Source: Petrolisthes cinctipes
Taxonomy: Eukaryota; Arthropoda; Malacostraca; Decapoda; Porcellanidae
Direction: 5' to 3'
Length of the DNA stretch: 64,000 bases
Assembly (NCBI GenBank): GCA_033782935.1
Contig: JAWQEG010001359.1
Location: forward strand, 620,001-684,000
In this document: piece by piece, positions 10,321 to 23,435 of the stretch
How positions within the stretch are numbered: position 1 is the first letter of the stretch
Layout of the letters: each line of letters starts with the position of its first letter
The notes under the pieces: model-generated
Seen by the model: the letters and a program-made list of their open reading frames with translations, nothing else
What the model was told of the DNA's origin: nothing
Databases searched by the model: none
Made by a program: the position numbers and the translations under genes

Positions 10321-11650
10321 GACTTTGGGCATCTAAAATATCGATTTTGAGCATGTTTTGGGCCTGTATTTTGAAAATACTCTAACACGGAGTAAGCATG
10401 TACAGATCGCTTCTGGGACCCCAAAATATCGAATTTTCGGGTGTTTTGGGCCTGAATTTGAGATATCGCCTTTACGCACCTAAAATATCGATTTTTAGCA
10501 TGTTATGAGCCTATATTTTGAAAATATTCTAGCACTGAGCAGGCATGTACAGATCGCTTCTGGGACCCCAAAATATCGAATTTTCTGGTGTTTTGAGATT
10601 GAATTTGAGATATAAACGAGTACAGAAGATGAATGCACATATCGACTTTAGGGCAACTAAAATATCGATTTTGAGCATGTTTTGAGCCTATATTTTGAAA
10701 ACATTCTAGCACTGAGTAGGCATGTACAGATCGCTTCTGGGACCCCAAAATATCGAATTTTCGGGTGTTTTGAGTCTGAATTTGAGATATAAACGGGTAC
10801 TGAAGATGCATGCACATATCGACTTTTTGGCACCTAAAACATCGATTTTGAGCATGTTTTAGGCATGTATTTTGAAAATACTCTAACACGGAGTAGGCAT
10901 GTACCGATAGCTTCTGGGACCCCTAAATATCAAATTTTCGGGTGTTTTGGGCCTTAATTTGAAATATCGACTTTTTGGCACCTAAAATATCGATATTTAT
11001 CATGTTTTTAGCCTATATTTTGAATATATTCTGGAACTGAGTAGGCATGCACAGATTGCTTCTGTGACCCCAAAATATTGAATTTTCGGGTGTTTAGGGC
11101 CAGAATTTGAGATATAAACGGGTATAGAAGATGCATACACATACTGACTTTGGGCACCAAAAATATCGATTTTTAGCATGTTTTGGGCCTGTATTTTGAA
11201 AATACTCTAACAAGGAGTAGGCATGTACAGATCGCTTCTGGGACCCCAAAATATCGAATTTTTGGGTGTTTTTGGCCTGAATTTTAGATATCGCCTTTAA
11301 GCACCTAAAATATCGATTTTTAGCATGTTTTGAGCCTATATTATGAAAATATTCTAATACTGAGTAGGCATGTACAGATCGCTTCTGGGACCCCTAAATA
11401 TCGAATTTTCGGGTGTTTTGAGCTTGAATTTGAGATATAAACGAGTACAGAAGATGCATTCACATATCGACTTTTGGGCACCTAAAAGATCGATTTTCAG
11501 TATGTTTTTGGCCTGTATTTTGAAAACATTCTAGCCTTAGTAGGCATGTACAGATCGCTTCTGGGACCCAAAAATATCGAATTTTCGGGTGTTTAGGGCC
11601 AGAATTTGAGATATAAACGGGTACAGAAGATGCATGCACATATCGACTTT
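10321..11650 (+). repeat. 1500-bp HOR copy 2, one monomer short
   Basis: Matches copy 1 at +1500 up to about 11124, then at +1324 up to about 11650. The difference is 176 bp, exactly one long monomer, which is the signature of unequal exchange in register. The markers 'gtaccgatagc' (10901) and 'ctctaacaaggag' (11206) locate the two parts. Confidence 0.88.
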
Positions 11651-12540
11651 TCTGCCGCCTAAAAGATCGATTTTCAGTATGTTTTTGGCCTGTATTTTGA
11701 AAATACTCTAACACAGAGTTGGCATGTACAGATCGCTTCTGGGACCCCTAAATATCGAATTTTCGGGTGTTTATGGCCAGAATTTGAGATATCGACTTTT
11801 TGGCACCTAAAATATCGATTTTTAGCATGTTTTTAGCCTATATTTTGAAAATATTCTAGCACTGAGTAGGCATGTACAGATTGCTTCTGGGACCCCAAAA
11901 TATTGAATTTTCGGGTGTTTTGAGCCTGAATTTGAGATATAAACGGGTACAGAAGATACATGCACATATTGACTTTGGGCATCTAAATTATCGATTTTAA
12001 GCATGTTTTGGGCCTGTATTTTGAGAATACTCTAATACGGAGTAGGCATGTACAGATCGCTTCTGGGACCCCAAAATATCGAATTTTCAGGTGTTTTGGG
12101 CCTGAATTTGAGATATCGCCTTTAAGCACCTAAAATATCGATTTTTAGCATGTTTTGAGCCTATATTATGAAAATATTCTAATACTGAGTAGGCATGTAC
12201 AGATCGCTTCTGGGACCCCTAAATATCGAATTTTCGGGTGTTTTGAGCTTGAATTTGAGATATAAACGAGTACAGAAGATGCATTCACATATCGAATTTG
12301 GGCACCTAAAATATCGATTTTGAGCATGTTTTGAGCCTATATTTTGAAAACATTCTAGCACTGAGTAGGCATGTACAGATCGCTTTTGGGACCCCAAAAT
12401 ATCGAATTTTCGGGTGTTTATGGCCAGAATTTGAGATATAAACGGGTACAGAAGATGCATGCACATATCGACTTTTGGGCACCTAAAAGATCGATTTTCA
12501 GTATGTTTTTAGCCTGTATTTTGAAAATACTCTAACACGG
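11651..12540 (+). repeat. Satellite monomers between the 1500-bp HOR and HOR-B
   Basis: Ordinary monomers with landmarks at 11717, 11865, 12041, 12188, 12364 and 12541. They include an S1 of the 'cctttaagcacc' and 'tattatgaaaatattc' subtype. The stretch resembles about 15.5-16.2 kb but with one extra monomer. No other sequence is present. Confidence 0.8.
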
Positions 12541-13363
12541 AGTAGGCATGTACAGATCGCTTCTGGGACCCAAAAATATTGAATTTTCGGGTGTTTAGGG
12601 CCAGAATTTGAGATATAAACGGGTACAGAAGATGCATGCACATATCGACTTTTGGGCACCTAAAAGATCGATTTTCAGTATGTTTTTGGCCTGTATTTTG
12701 AAAATACTCTAACACGGAGTTGGCATGTACAGATCGCTTCTGGGACCCCAAAATATCGAATTTTCGGGTGTTTTGGGCCTGAATTTGAGATATCGCCTTT
12801 AAGCACCTAAAATATCGATTTTTAGCATGTTTTGAGCCTATATTATGAAAATATTCTAATACTGAGTAGGCATGTACAGATCGCTTCTGGGACCCCTAAA
12901 TATCGAATTTTCGGGTGTTTTAAGCTCGAATTTGAGATATAAACGAGTACAGAAGATGCATTCACATATCGAATTTGGGCACCTAAAATATCGATTTTGA
13001 GCATGTTTTGAGCCTATATTTTGAAAACAATCTAGCACTGAGTAGGCATGTACAGATCGCTTCTGGGACCCCAAAATATCGAATTTTCGGGTGTTTTGAG
13101 CCTGAATTTGAGATATAAACGAGTATAGAAGATGCATACACATATTGACTTTGGGCACCAAAAATATCGATTTTGAGCATGTTTTGGGCCTGTATTTTGA
13201 AAATACTCTAACACGGAGTAGGCATGTACAGATTGCTTCTGGGACCCCAAAATATCGAATTTTCGGGTGTTTTGGGCCTGAATTTTAGATATCGCCTTTA
13301 AGCACCTAAAATATCGATTTTTAGCATGTTTTGAGCCTATATTATGAAAATATTCTAATACTG

Positions 13364-13523
13364 AGTAGGCATGTACAGATCGCTTCTGGGACCCCTAAAT
13401 ATCGAATTTTCGGGTGTTTTGAGCTTGAATTTGAGAAGATGCATTCACATATCGAATTTGGGCACCTAAAATATCGATTTTGAGCATATTTTGTGCCTAT
13501 ATTTTGAAAACATTCTAGCACTG
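13364..13523 (+). repeat. Truncated long monomer (160 bp), HOR-B copy 1
   Basis: 'ttgagaagatgcattcac' replaces the longer L segment. Sixteen bases are missing between two 'aga' triplets, so slippage is a simple explanation. The deletion recurs at +3633. Confidence 0.88.
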
Positions 13524-13700
13524 AGTAGGCATGTACAGATCGCTTTTGGGACCCCAAAATATCGAATTTTCGGGTGTTTAGGGCCAGAATTTGAGATATA
13601 AACGGGTACAGAAGATGCATGCACATATCGACTTTTGGGCACCTAAAAGATCGATTTTCAGTATGTTTTTGGCCTGTATTTTGAAAATACTCTAACACGG

Positions 13701-14605
13701 AGTAGGCATGTACAGATCGCTTCTGGGACCCCAAAATATCGAATTTTTGGGTGTTTTGGGCATGAATTTGAGATATCGCCTTTACGCACCTAAAATATCG
13801 ATTTTTAGCATGTTTTGAGCCTATATTTTGAAAATATTCTAGCACTGAGTAGGCATGTACAGATCGCTTCTGGAACCCCAAAATATCGAATTTTCGGGTG
13901 TTTTGAGCTGAATTTGAGATATAAACGAGTACAGAAGATGCATGCACATATCGACTTTTGGGCACCTAAAATATCGATTTTCAGCATGTTTTGAGCCTAT
14001 ATTTTGAAAACATTCTAGCCTTAGTATGCATGTACAGATCGCTTCTGGGACCCAAAAATATCGAATTTTCGGGTGTTTAGGGCCAGAATTTGAGATATAA
14101 ACGGGTACAGAAGATGCATGCACATATCGACTTTTCTGCCGCCTAAAAGATCGATTTTCAGTATGTTTTTGGCCTGTATTTTGAAAATACTCTAACACGG
14201 AGTTGGCATGTACAGATCGCTTCTGGGACCCCTAAATATCGAATTTTCGTGTGTTTATGGCCAGAATTTGAGATATCGACTTTTTGGCACCTAAAATATC
14301 GATTTTTAGCATGTTTTTAGCCTATATTTTGAAAATATTCTAGCACTGTGTAGGCATGTACAGATTGCTTCTGGGACCCCAAAATATTGAATTTTCGGGT
14401 ATTTTGAGCCTGAATTTGAGATATAAACGGGTACAGAAGATACATGCACATTATGACTTTGGGCATCTAAATTATCGATTTTAAGCATGTTTTGGGCCTG
14501 TATTTTGAAAATACTCTAACACGGAGTAGGCATGTACAGATCGCTTCTGGGACCCCAAAATATCGAATTTTCAGGTGTTTTGGGCCTGAATTTGAGATAT
14601 CGCCC
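13701..14605 (+). repeat. Nested 1325-bp duplication in HOR-B, copy 1
   Basis: Monomers 147, 175, 178, 148, 176 from 13701 recur from 15026 with a 1325-bp offset. The block includes the 178-bp 'ctgccgcc' marker monomer and the S2 monomer with 'ttcgtgtgtttatggcc'. Identity ends near 14605, where 'cgcccttacg' changes to 'cgcctttaag' in the partner. Confidence 0.85.
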
Positions 14606-15025
14606 TTACGCACCTAAAATATCGATTTTTAGCATGTTATGAGCCTATATTTTGAAAATATTCTAGCACTGAGTAGGCATGTACAGATCGCTTCTGGGAC
14701 CCCAAAATACCGAATTTTCGGGTGTTTTGAGCTTGAATTTGAGATATAAACGAGTACAGAAGATGCATGCACATATCAACTTTTGGGCACCTAAAATATC
14801 GATTTTGAGCATGTTTTGAGCCTATATTTTGAAAACATTCTAGCACTGAGTAGGCATGTACAGATCGCTTCTGGGACCCAAAAATATTGAATTTTCGGGT
14901 GTTTTGAGCCTGAATTTGAGATATAAACGGGTACAGAAGATGCATGCACATATCGACTTTTGGGCACCTAAAAGATCGATTTTCAGTATGTTTTTAGCCT
15001 GTATTTTGAAAATACTCTAACACGG

Positions 15026-15930
15026 AGTAGGCATGTACAGATCGCTTCTGGGACCCCAAAATATCGAATTTTTGGGTGTTTTGGGCATGAATTTGAGATA
15101 TCGCCTTTACGCACCTAAAATATCGATTTTTAGCATGTTTTGAGCCTATAATTTGAAAATATTCTAGCACTGAGTAGGCATGTACAGATCGCTTCTAGGA
15201 CCCCAAAATATCGAATTTTCGGGTGTTTTGAGCTGAATTTGAGATATAAACGAGTACAGAAGATGCATGCACATATAGACTTTTGGGCACCTAAAATATC
15301 GATTTTCAGCATGTTTTGAGCCTATATTTTGAAAACATTCTAGCCTTAGTAGGCATGTACAGATCGCTTCTGGGACCCAAAGATATCGAATTTTCGGGTG
15401 TTTAGGGCCAGAATTTGAGATATAAACGGGTACAGAAGATGCATGCACATATCGACTTTTCTGCCGCCTAAAAGATCGATTTTCAGTATGTTTTTGGCCT
15501 GTATTTTGAAAATACTCTAACACGGAGTTGGCATGTACAGATCGCTTCTGGGACCCCTAAATATCGAATTTTCGTGTGTTTATGGCCAGAATTTGAGATA
15601 TCGACTTTTTGGCACCTAAAATATCGATTTTTAGCATGTTTTTAGCCTATTTTTTGAAAATATTCTAGCACTGAGTAGGCATGTACAGATTGCTTCTAGG
15701 ACCCCAAAATATTGAATTTTCGGGTGTTTTGAGCCTGAATTTGAGATATAAACGGGTACAGAAGATACATGCACATATTGACTTTGGGCATCTAAATTAT
15801 CGATTTTAAGCATGTTTCGGGCCTGTATTTTGAAAATACTCTATCACGGAGTAGGCATGTACAGATCGCTTCTGGGACCCCAAAATATCGAATTTTCAGG
15901 TGTTTTGGGCCTGAATTTGAGATATCGCCT
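15026..15930 (+). repeat. Nested 1325-bp duplication in HOR-B, copy 2
   Basis: Second copy of the block at 13701. Differences seen by eye are few, for example 'tataatttgaaaatattc' (15148), 'acccaaagatatcg' (15375) and 'tgtttcgggcc' (15814). Confidence 0.85.
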
Positions 15931-16996
15931 TTAAGCACCTAAAATATCGATTTTTAGCATGTTTTGAGCCTATATTATGAAAATATTCTAATACTGAGTA
16001 GGCATGTACAGATCGCTTCTGGGACCCCTAAATATCGAATTTTCGGGTGTTTTGAGCTTGAATTTGAGATATAAACGAGTACAGAAGATGCATTCACATA
16101 TCGACTTTTGGGCACCTAAAATATCGATTTTGAGCATGTTTTGAGCCTATATTTTGAAAACATTCTAGCACTGAGTAGGCATGTACAGATCGCTTCTGGG
16201 ACCCAAAAATATTGAATTTTCGGGTGTTTAGGGCCAGAATTTGAGATATAAACGGGTACAGAAGATGCATGCACATATCGACTTTTGGGCACCTAAAAGA
16301 TCGATTTTCAGTATGTTTTTGGCCTGTATTTTGAAAATACTCTAACACGGAGTTGGCATGTACAGATCGCTTCTGGGACCCCAAAATATCGAATTTTCGG
16401 GTGTTTTGGGCCTGAATTTGAGATATCGCCTTTAAGCACCTAAAATATCGATTTTTAGCATGTTTTGAGCCTATATTATGAAAATATTCTAATACTGAGT
16501 AGGCATGTACAGATCGCTTCTGGGACACCTAAATATCGAATTTTCGGGTGTTTTAAGCTCGAATTTAAGATATAAACGAGTACAGAAGATGCATTCACAT
16601 ATCGAATTTGGGCACCTAAAATATCGATTTTGAGCATGTTTTGAGCCTATATTTTGAAAACAATCTAGCACTGAGTAGGCATGTACAGATCGCTTCTGGG
16701 ACCCCAAAATATCGAATTTTCGGGTGTTTTGAGCCTGAATTTGAGATATAAACGAGTATAGAAGATGCATACACATATTGACTTTGGGCACCAAAAATAT
16801 CGATTTTGAGCATGTTTTGGGCCTGTATTTTGAAAATACTCTAACACGGAGTAGGCATGTACAGATTGCTTCTGGGACCCCAAAATATCGAATTTTCGGG
16901 TGTTTTGGGCCTGAATTTTAGATATCGCCTTTAAGCACCTAAAATATCGATTTTTAGCATGTTTTGAGCCTATATTATGAAAATATTCTAATACTG

Positions 16997-17156
16997 AGTA
17001 GGCATGTACAGATCGCTTCTGGGACCCCTAAATATCGAATTTTCGGGTGTTTTGAGCTTGAATTTGAGAAGATGCATTCACATATCGAATTTGGGCACCT
17101 AAAATATCGATTTTGAGCATATTTTGTGCCTATATTTTGAAAACATTCTAGCACTG
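16997..17156 (+). repeat. Truncated long monomer (160 bp), HOR-B copy 2
   Basis: Same 16-bp deletion as at 13364, offset 3633 bp, also followed by the rare 'gagcatattttgtgcc'. It serves as a HOR-B lineage marker. Confidence 0.87.
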
Positions 17157-17981
17157 AGTAGGCATGTACAGATCGCTTTTGGGACCCCAAAATATCGAAT
17201 TTTCGGGTGTTTAGGGCCAGAATTTGAGATATAAACGGGTACAGAAGATGCATGCACATATCGACTTTTGGGCACCTAAAAGATCGATTTTCAGTATGTT
17301 TTTGGCCTGTATTTTGAAAATACTCTAACACGGAGTAGGCATGTACAGATCGCTTCTGGGACCCCAAAATATCGAATTTTTGGGTGTTTTGGGCATGAAT
17401 TTGAGATATCGCCTTTACGCACCTAAAATATCGATTTTTAGCATGTTTTGAGCCTATATTTTGAAAATATTCTAGCACTGAGTAGGCATGTACAGATCGC
17501 TTCTGGAACCCCAAAATATCGAATTTTCGGGTGTTTTGAGCTGAATTTGAGATATAAACGAGTACAGAAGATGCATGCACATATCGACTTTTGGGCACCT
17601 AAAATATCGATTTTCAGCATGTTTTGAGCCTATATTTTGAAAACATTCTAGCTTTAGTAGGCATGTACAGATCGCTTCTGGGACCCAAAAATATCGAATT
17701 TTCGGGTGTTTAGGGCCAGAATTTGAGATATAAACGGGTACAGAAGATGCATGCACATATCGACTTTTCTGCCGCCTAAAAGATCGATTTTCAGTATGTT
17801 TTTGGCCTGTATTTTGAAAATACTCTAACACGTAGTTGGCATGTACAGATCGCTTCTGGGACCCCTAAATATCGAATTTTCGTGTGTTTATGGCCAGAAT
17901 TTGAGATATCGACTTTTTGGCACCTAAAATATCGATTTTTAGCATGTTTTTAGCCTATATTTTGAAAATATTCTAGCACTG

Positions 17982-18149
17982 TGTAGGCATGTACAGATTG
18001 CTTCTGGGACCCCAAAATATTGAATTTTCGGGTATTTTGAGCCTGAATTTGAGATATAAACGGGTACAGAAGATACATGCACTTTGGGCATCTAAATTAT
18101 CGATTTTAAGCATGTTTTGGGCCTGTATTTTGAAAATACTCTAACACGG
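17982..18149 (+). repeat. Long monomer with an 8-bp deletion (168 bp)
   Basis: Partner of the monomer at 14349 in HOR-B copy 1. Near 18080 'gatacatgcactttggg' lacks 8 bp present at about 14451-14459. It changes the HOR-B offset from 3633 to 3625 bp and is the only non-monomeric indel I saw between these two copies. Confidence 0.8.
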
Positions 18150-18651
18150 AGTAGGCATGTACAGATCGCTTCTGGGACCCCAAAATATCGAATTTTCAGG
18201 TGTTTTGGGCCTGAATTTGAGATATCGCCCTTACGCACCTAAAATATCGATTTTTAGCATGTTATGAGCCTATATTTTGAAAATATTCTAGCACTGAGTA
18301 GGCATGTACAGATCGCTTCTGGGACCCCAAAATACCGAATTTTCGGGTGTTTTGAGCTTGAATTTGAGATATAAACGAGTACAGAAGATGCATGCAAATA
18401 TCAACTTTTGGGCACCTAAAATATCGATTTTGAGCATGTTTTGAGCCTATATTTTGAAAACATTCTAGCACTGAGTAGGCATGTACAGATCGCTTCTGGG
18501 ACCCAAAAATATTGAATTTTCGGGTGTTTAGGGCCAGAATTTGAGTTATAAACGGGTACAGAAGATGCATGCACATATCGACTTTTGGGCACCTAAAAGA
18601 TCGATTTTCAGTATGTTTTTGGCCTGTATTTTGAAAATACTCTAACACGGA

Positions 18652-19798
18652 GATGGCATGTACAGATCGCTTCTGGGACCCCTAAATATCGAATTTTCGG
18701 GTGTTTTGGGCCTGAATTTGAGATATCGCCTTTACGCACCTAAAATATCGATTTTTTAGCATGTTTTGAGCCAATATTTTGAAAATATTCTAGCACTGAG
18801 TAGGCATGTACAGATCGCTTCTGGGACCCCAAAATATCGAATTTTCGGGTGTTTTGAGCCTGAATTTGAGATATAAACGAATATAGAAGATGCATACACA
18901 TATTGACTTTGGGCACCAAAAATATCGATTTTGAGCATGTTTTGGGCCAGTATTTTGAAAGTACTCTAACACGGAGTAGGCATGTACAGATCGCTTCTGG
19001 GACCCCAAAATATCAAATTTTCAAGTGTTTTGGGCCTGAATTTTAGATATCGCCTTTAAGCACCTAAAATATCGATTTTTAGCATGTTTTGAGCCTATAT
19101 TATGAAAATATTCTAATACTGAGTATGCATGTAGAGATCGCTTCTGGGACCCTTAAATATCGAATTTTCGGGTGTTTTAAGCTTGAATTTGAGATATAAA
19201 CGAGTACAGAAGATGCATTCACATATCGAATTTGGGCACCTAAAATATCGATTTTGAGCATGTTTTGAGCCTATATTTTGAAAACATTCTAGCACTGACT
19301 AGGCATGTACAGATCGCTTTTGGGACCCCAAAATATCGAATTTTCGGGTGTTTAGGGCCAGAATTTGAGATATAAACGGGTACAGAAGATGCATGCACAT
19401 ATCGACTTTTGGGCACCTAAAAGATCGATTTTCAGTATGTTTTTGGCCTGTATTTTGAAAATACTCTAACACGGAGTAGGCATGTACAGATCGCTTCAGG
19501 GACTCCTAAATATCGAAGTTTCAGGTGTTTTGGGACTGAATTTGAGATATCGACTTTTTGGCACCTAAAATATAGATTTTTAGCATGTTTTTAGTCTATA
19601 TTTTGAAAATATTCTAGCACTAAGTAGGCATGTACAGATCGCTTCTGGGACCCAAAAATATTGAATTTTCGGGTGTTTTGAGCCTGAATTTGAGATATAA
19701 ACGTGTACAGAAGATACATGCACATATTGACTTTGGGCATCTAAATTATCGATTTTAAGCATGTTTTGGGCCTGTATTTTGAAAATACTCTAACACGG
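18652..19798 (+). repeat. Satellite monomers between HOR-B and HOR-C
   Basis: Landmarks at 18799, 18975, 19122, 19298, 19475, 19623 and 19799 give an ordinary S-L, S-L-L, S-L pattern. Private variants include 'gagtatgcatgtagag' (19120), 'ttcaagtgttttggg' (19020) and an S2 monomer with 'gggactcctaaatatcg' and 'aaaatatagattttt' (about 19500-19580). No non-satellite sequence. Confidence 0.8.
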
Positions 19799-21130
19799 AG
19801 TAGGCATGTACAGATCGCTTCTGGGACCCCAAAATATCGAATTTTCAGGTGTTTTGGGCCTGAATTTGAGATATCGCCCTTACGCACCTAAAATATCGAT
19901 TTTTAGCATGTTATGAGCCTATATTTTGAAAATATTCTAGCACTGAGTAGGCATGTACAGATCGCTACTGGGACCCCAAAATACCGAATTTTCGGGTGTT
20001 TTGAGCTTGAATTTGAGATATAAACGAGTATAGAAGATGCATACACATATTGACTTTGGGCACCAAAAATATCGATTTTGAGCATGTTTTGGGCCTGTAT
20101 TTTGAAAATACTCTAACACGGAGTAGGCATGTACAGATCGCTTCTGGGACCCCAAAATATCAAATTTTCGGGTGTTTTGGGCCTGAATTTTAGATATCGC
20201 CTTTAAGCACCTAAAATATCGATTTTTAGCATGTTTTGAGCCTATATTATGAAAATATTCTAATACTGAGTAGGCATGTACAGATCGCTTCTGGGACCCC
20301 TAAATATCGAATTTTCGGGTGTTTTAAGCTTGAATTTGAGATATAAACGAGTACAGAAGATGCATTCACATATCGAATTTGGGCACCTAAAATATCGATT
20401 TTGAGCATGTTTTGAGCCTATATTTTGAAAACATTCTAGCACTGAGTAGGCATGTACAGATCGCTTCTGGGACCCCAAAATATCGAATTTTCGGGTGTTT
20501 TGAGCCTGAATTTGAGATATAAACGAGTATAGAAGATGCATACACATATTGACTTTGGGCACCAAAAATATCGATTTTGAGCATGTTTTGGGCCTGTATT
20601 TTGAAAATACTCTAACACGGAGTAGGCATGTACAGATCTCTTCTGGGACCCCAAAATATCAAATTTTCCGGTGTTTTGGGCCTGAATTTTAGATATCGCC
20701 TTTAAGCACCTAAAATATCGATTTTTAGCATGTTTTGAGCCTATATTATGAAAATATTTTAATACTGAGTAGGCATGTACAGATCGCTTCTGGGACCCCT
20801 AAATATCGAATTTTCGGGTGTTTTAAGCTTGAATTTGAGATATAAACGAGTACAGAAGATGCATTAACATATCGAATTTGAGCACCTAAAATATCGATTT
20901 TGAGCATATTTTGAGCCTATATTTTGAAAACATTCTAGCACTGAGTAGGCATGTACAGATCGCTTTTGGGACCCCAAAATATCGAATTTTTGGGTGTTTA
21001 GGGCCAGAATTTGAGATATAAACGGGTACAGAAGATGCATGCACATATCGACTTTTGGGCACCTAAAAGATCGATTTTCAGTATGTTTTTGGCCTGTATT
21101 TTGAAAATACTCTAACACGGAGTTGGCATG
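19799..21130 (+). repeat. HOR-C shared block, upstream copy (offset 3617 bp)
   Basis: Landmarks at 19799, 19946, 20122, 20269, 20445, 20621, 20768, 20944 and 21121 recur at +3617. The rare 'gatcgctactggg' (19962 and 23579) confirms the pairing. The full 3617-bp period from 19799 to 23416 contains 22 monomers in module order D T T D D T D T D. The part after 21130 is not repeated at this offset; it matches the 7.5-9.7 kb block instead. Confidence 0.85.
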
Positions 21131-21267
21131 TACAGATCGCTTCTGGGACCCCTAAATATCGAATTTTCGGGTGTTTTGGGCCTTAATTTGAGATATCGCC
21201 TTTACGCACCTAAAATATCGATTTTTAGCATGTTTTGAGCCAATATTTTGAAAATATTCTAGCACTG

Positions 21268-23435
21268 AGTAGGCATGTACAGATCGCTTCTGGGACCCCA
21301 AAATATCGAATTTTTGGGTGTTTTGAGCCTGAATTTGAGATATAAACGAGTATAGAAGATGCATACACATATTGACTTTGGGCACCAAAAATATCGATTT
21401 TGAGCATGTTTTGGGCCTGTATTTTGAAAATACTCTAACACGGAGTAGGCATGTACAGATCGCTTCTGGGACCCCAAAATATCGAATTTTCGGGTGTTTT
21501 GGGCCTGAATTTTAGATATCGCCTTTAAACACCTAAAATATCGATTTTTAGCATGTTTTGAGCCTATATTTAGAAAATATTCTAGCACTGAGTAGGCATG
21601 TACAGATTGTTTCTGGGACCCCAAAATATTGAATTTTCTGGTGTTTTGAGCCTGAATTTGAGATATAAACGGGTACAGAAGATACATGCACATATTGACT
21701 TTGGGCATCTAAATTATCGATTTTCAGCATGTTTTGGGCCTGTATTTTGAAAATACTCTAACACGGAGTAGGCATGTACAGATCGCTTCTGGGACCCCAA
21801 AATATCGAATTTTCAGGTGTTTTGGGCCTGAATTTGAGATATCGCCCTTACGCACCTAAAATATCGATTTATAGCATGTTATGAGCCTATATTTTGAAAA
21901 TATTCTAGCACAGAGTAGGCATGTACAGATCGCTTCTGGGACCCCAAAATACCGAATTTTCGGGTGTTTTGAGCTTGAAGTTGAGATATAAACGAGTACA
22001 GAAGATGCATGCACATATCGACTTTTGGGCACCTAAAATATCGATTTTGAGCATGTTTTGAGCCTATATTTTGAAAGCATTCTAGCACTGAGTAGGCATG
22101 TACAGATCGCTTCTGGGACCCAAAAATATTGAATTTTCGGGTGTTTAGGGCCAGAATTTGAGATATAAACGGATACAGAAGATGCATGCACATATCGACT
22201 TTTGGGCACCTAAAAGATCGATTTTCAGTATGTTTTTGGCCTGTATTTTGAAAATGCTCTAACACGGAGTTGGCATGTACAGATCGCTTCTGGGACCCCT
22301 AAATATCGAATTTTCGGGTGTTTTGGGCCTGAATTTGAGATATCGCCTTTACGCACCAAAAATATCGATTTTTAGCATGTTTTGAGCCAATATTTTGAAA
22401 ATATTCTAGCACTGAGTAGGCATGTACAGATTGCTTCTGGGACCCCAAAATATTGAATTTTCGGGTGTTTTGAGCCTGAATTTGAGATATAAACGGGTAC
22501 AGAAGATACATGCACATATTGACTTTGGGCATCTAAAATATCGATTTTGAGCATGTTTTGGGCCTGTATTTTGAAAATACTCTAACACGGAGTAAGCATG
22601 TACAGATCGCTTCTGGGACCCCAAAATATCGAATTTTCGGGTGTTTTGGGCCTGAATTTGAGATATCGCCTTTACGCACCTAAAATATCGATTTTTAGCA
22701 TGTTATGAGACTATATTTTGAAAATATTCTAGCACTGAGCAGGCATGTACAGATCGCTTCTGGGACCCCAAAATATCGAATTTTCTGGTGTTTTGAGATT
22801 GAATTTGAGATATAAACGAGTACAGAAGATGAATGCACATATCGACTTTAGGGCAACTAAAATATCGATTTTGAGCATGTTTTGAGCCTATATTTTGAAA
22901 ACATTCTAGCACTGAGTAGGCATGTACAGATCGCTTCTGGGACCCCAAAATATCGAATTTTCGGGTGTTTTGAGCCTGAATTTGAGATATAAACGGGTAC
23001 TGAAGATGCATGCACATATCGACTTTTTGGCACCTAAAACATCGATTTTGAGCATGTTTTAGGCATGTATTTTGAAAATACTCTAACACGGAGTAGGCAT
23101 GTACCGATAGCTTCTGGGACCCCTAAATATCAAATTTTCGGGTGTTTTGGGCCTTAATTTGAAATATCGCCTTTTTGGCACCTAAAATATCGATATTTAT
23201 CATGTTTTTAGCCTATATTTTGAATATATTCTGGAACTGAGTAGGCATGCACAGATTGCTTCTGTGACCCCAAAATATTGAATTTTCGGGTGTTTAGGGC
23301 CAGAATTTGAGATATAAACGGGTACAGAAGATGCATGCACATATTGACTTTGGGCATCTAAAATATCGATTTACAGCATGTTTTGGGCCTGTATTTTGAA
23401 AATACTCTAACATGGAGTAGGCATGTACAGATCGC
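21268..23435 (+). repeat. Block repeated from 13,700 bp upstream, downstream copy
   Basis: Partner of 7568-9735. Rare shared variants include 'tttagaaaatattc', 'gagtaagcatg', 'gtaccgatagc' and 'ttctggaactgag'. The middle set of three monomers (21914-22414) is a different type from that at 8214-8714, yet keeps the same 501-bp total, so flanking offsets stay at 13,700. Near 23435 the sequence leaves the match and enters the second HOR-C block. Confidence 0.85.

Larger units (their letters stand above)
12541..16173 (+). repeat. HOR-B copy 1 (3633 bp, 22 monomers)
   Basis: Offset to the next copy is exactly 3633 bp. Intervals are 177, 147, 176, 176, 147, 160, 177, 147, 175, 178, 148, 176, 147, 177, 177, 147, 175, 178, 148, 176, 147, 177 (sum 3633): 14 L including one shortened to 160 bp, and 8 S. 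Read as modules beginning with S, this is T T T D T T D T. It contains a nested 1325-bp duplication. Confidence 0.9.
16174..18651 (+). repeat. HOR-B copy 2 (partial, about 2478 bp)
   Basis: Follows copy 1 at +3633 to about 18060. There an 8-bp deletion in 'acatgca[...]ctttggg' shifts the offset to +3625, which holds to 18651. Beyond that the sequence changes to a different short monomer. Small differences from copy 1 include 'gggacacct' (16524) and 'gatgcaaatatcaac' (about 18389). Confidence 0.88.
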
